Assembly: GCA_039566865.1 (NCBI GenBank)
Contig: CM076957.1
Span: forward strand, 5,589,896-5,653,895
DNA from: Aurelia coerulea
Taxonomy: Eukaryota > Cnidaria > Scyphozoa > Semaeostomeae > Ulmaridae
DNA: 64,000 nt
Direction: 5' to 3'
Below are positions 63,911 through 64,000 of the stretch, piece after piece. Made by a program: the position numbers and the translations under genes. The notes below the pieces were generated by a model that saw nothing but the letters and a program-made list of their open reading frames with translations, searched no databases and was not told where the DNA came from. Every line of letters starts with the position of its first letter. Positions within the stretch are counted from its first letter, which is position 1.

Positions 63911-64000
63911 TGCTCTTTTCATTCAAACTTAAACCCTCACCAAACAAGCAAAGATGGCATGCATTTGAGATTTGTCCAATAAGCCCTGAGACTGAAAATG

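Overview
The window is animal nuclear DNA: intron-rich, A+T-rich and densely packed with transposons. It most resembles an anthozoan cnidarian such as a stony coral or sea anemone. That is an inference from secreted thrombospondin type 1 (TSP1) proteins, a Kelch-like gene, a THAP fragment, a multi-copy orphan family familiar from cnidarian genomes, and many kinds of DNA transposon and LINE. No species name is readable from the sequence. No bacterial operon, CRISPR array, tRNA or rRNA was seen.

Layout of host genes. (1) 48-636, + strand: last coding exon of a Kelch-repeat (KLHL-type) gene. (2) About 7.8-20.3 kb, - strand: four exons from the C-terminal end of the meiotic MutS homologue MSH4. 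They match in order, splice phase and protein sequence, and are separated by introns of about 0.7-6.5 kb. The ATPase exons expected further upstream were not found. (3) 26.4-36.8 kb, + strand: a complete or near-complete gene for a small secreted protein. It has a signal peptide, a polyarginine stretch, four TSP1 modules and a cysteine-rich C-terminal domain, and every intron is in phase 1. (4) 47.6-54.5 kb or beyond, + strand: a tandem paralogue with the same plan, whose last exon was not identified with confidence.

Between the two TSP1 genes lies a tandem array of 164-bp units (19 complete copies, 40407-43523). Diverged monomers flank it, and a miniature transposon interrupts its right edge.

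The rest is mostly mobile DNA, often nested. There is a foldback family with long arms and exact 9-bp target duplications (Mutator-like). There are hAT-like miniature elements with 8-bp duplications, elements flanked by TA or TTAA, and a family whose ends are long G/C tracts beginning CCCGGG. LINE remains are of two kinds: endonuclease/RT-type fragments and the C-terminal part of an element with a CCHC finger plus restriction-like endonuclease. Several elements sit within a few to about 50 bp of TSP1-gene splice donors, and one lies directly at a donor.

All calls come from reading the sequence by eye and from recalled family features. No database search was run.
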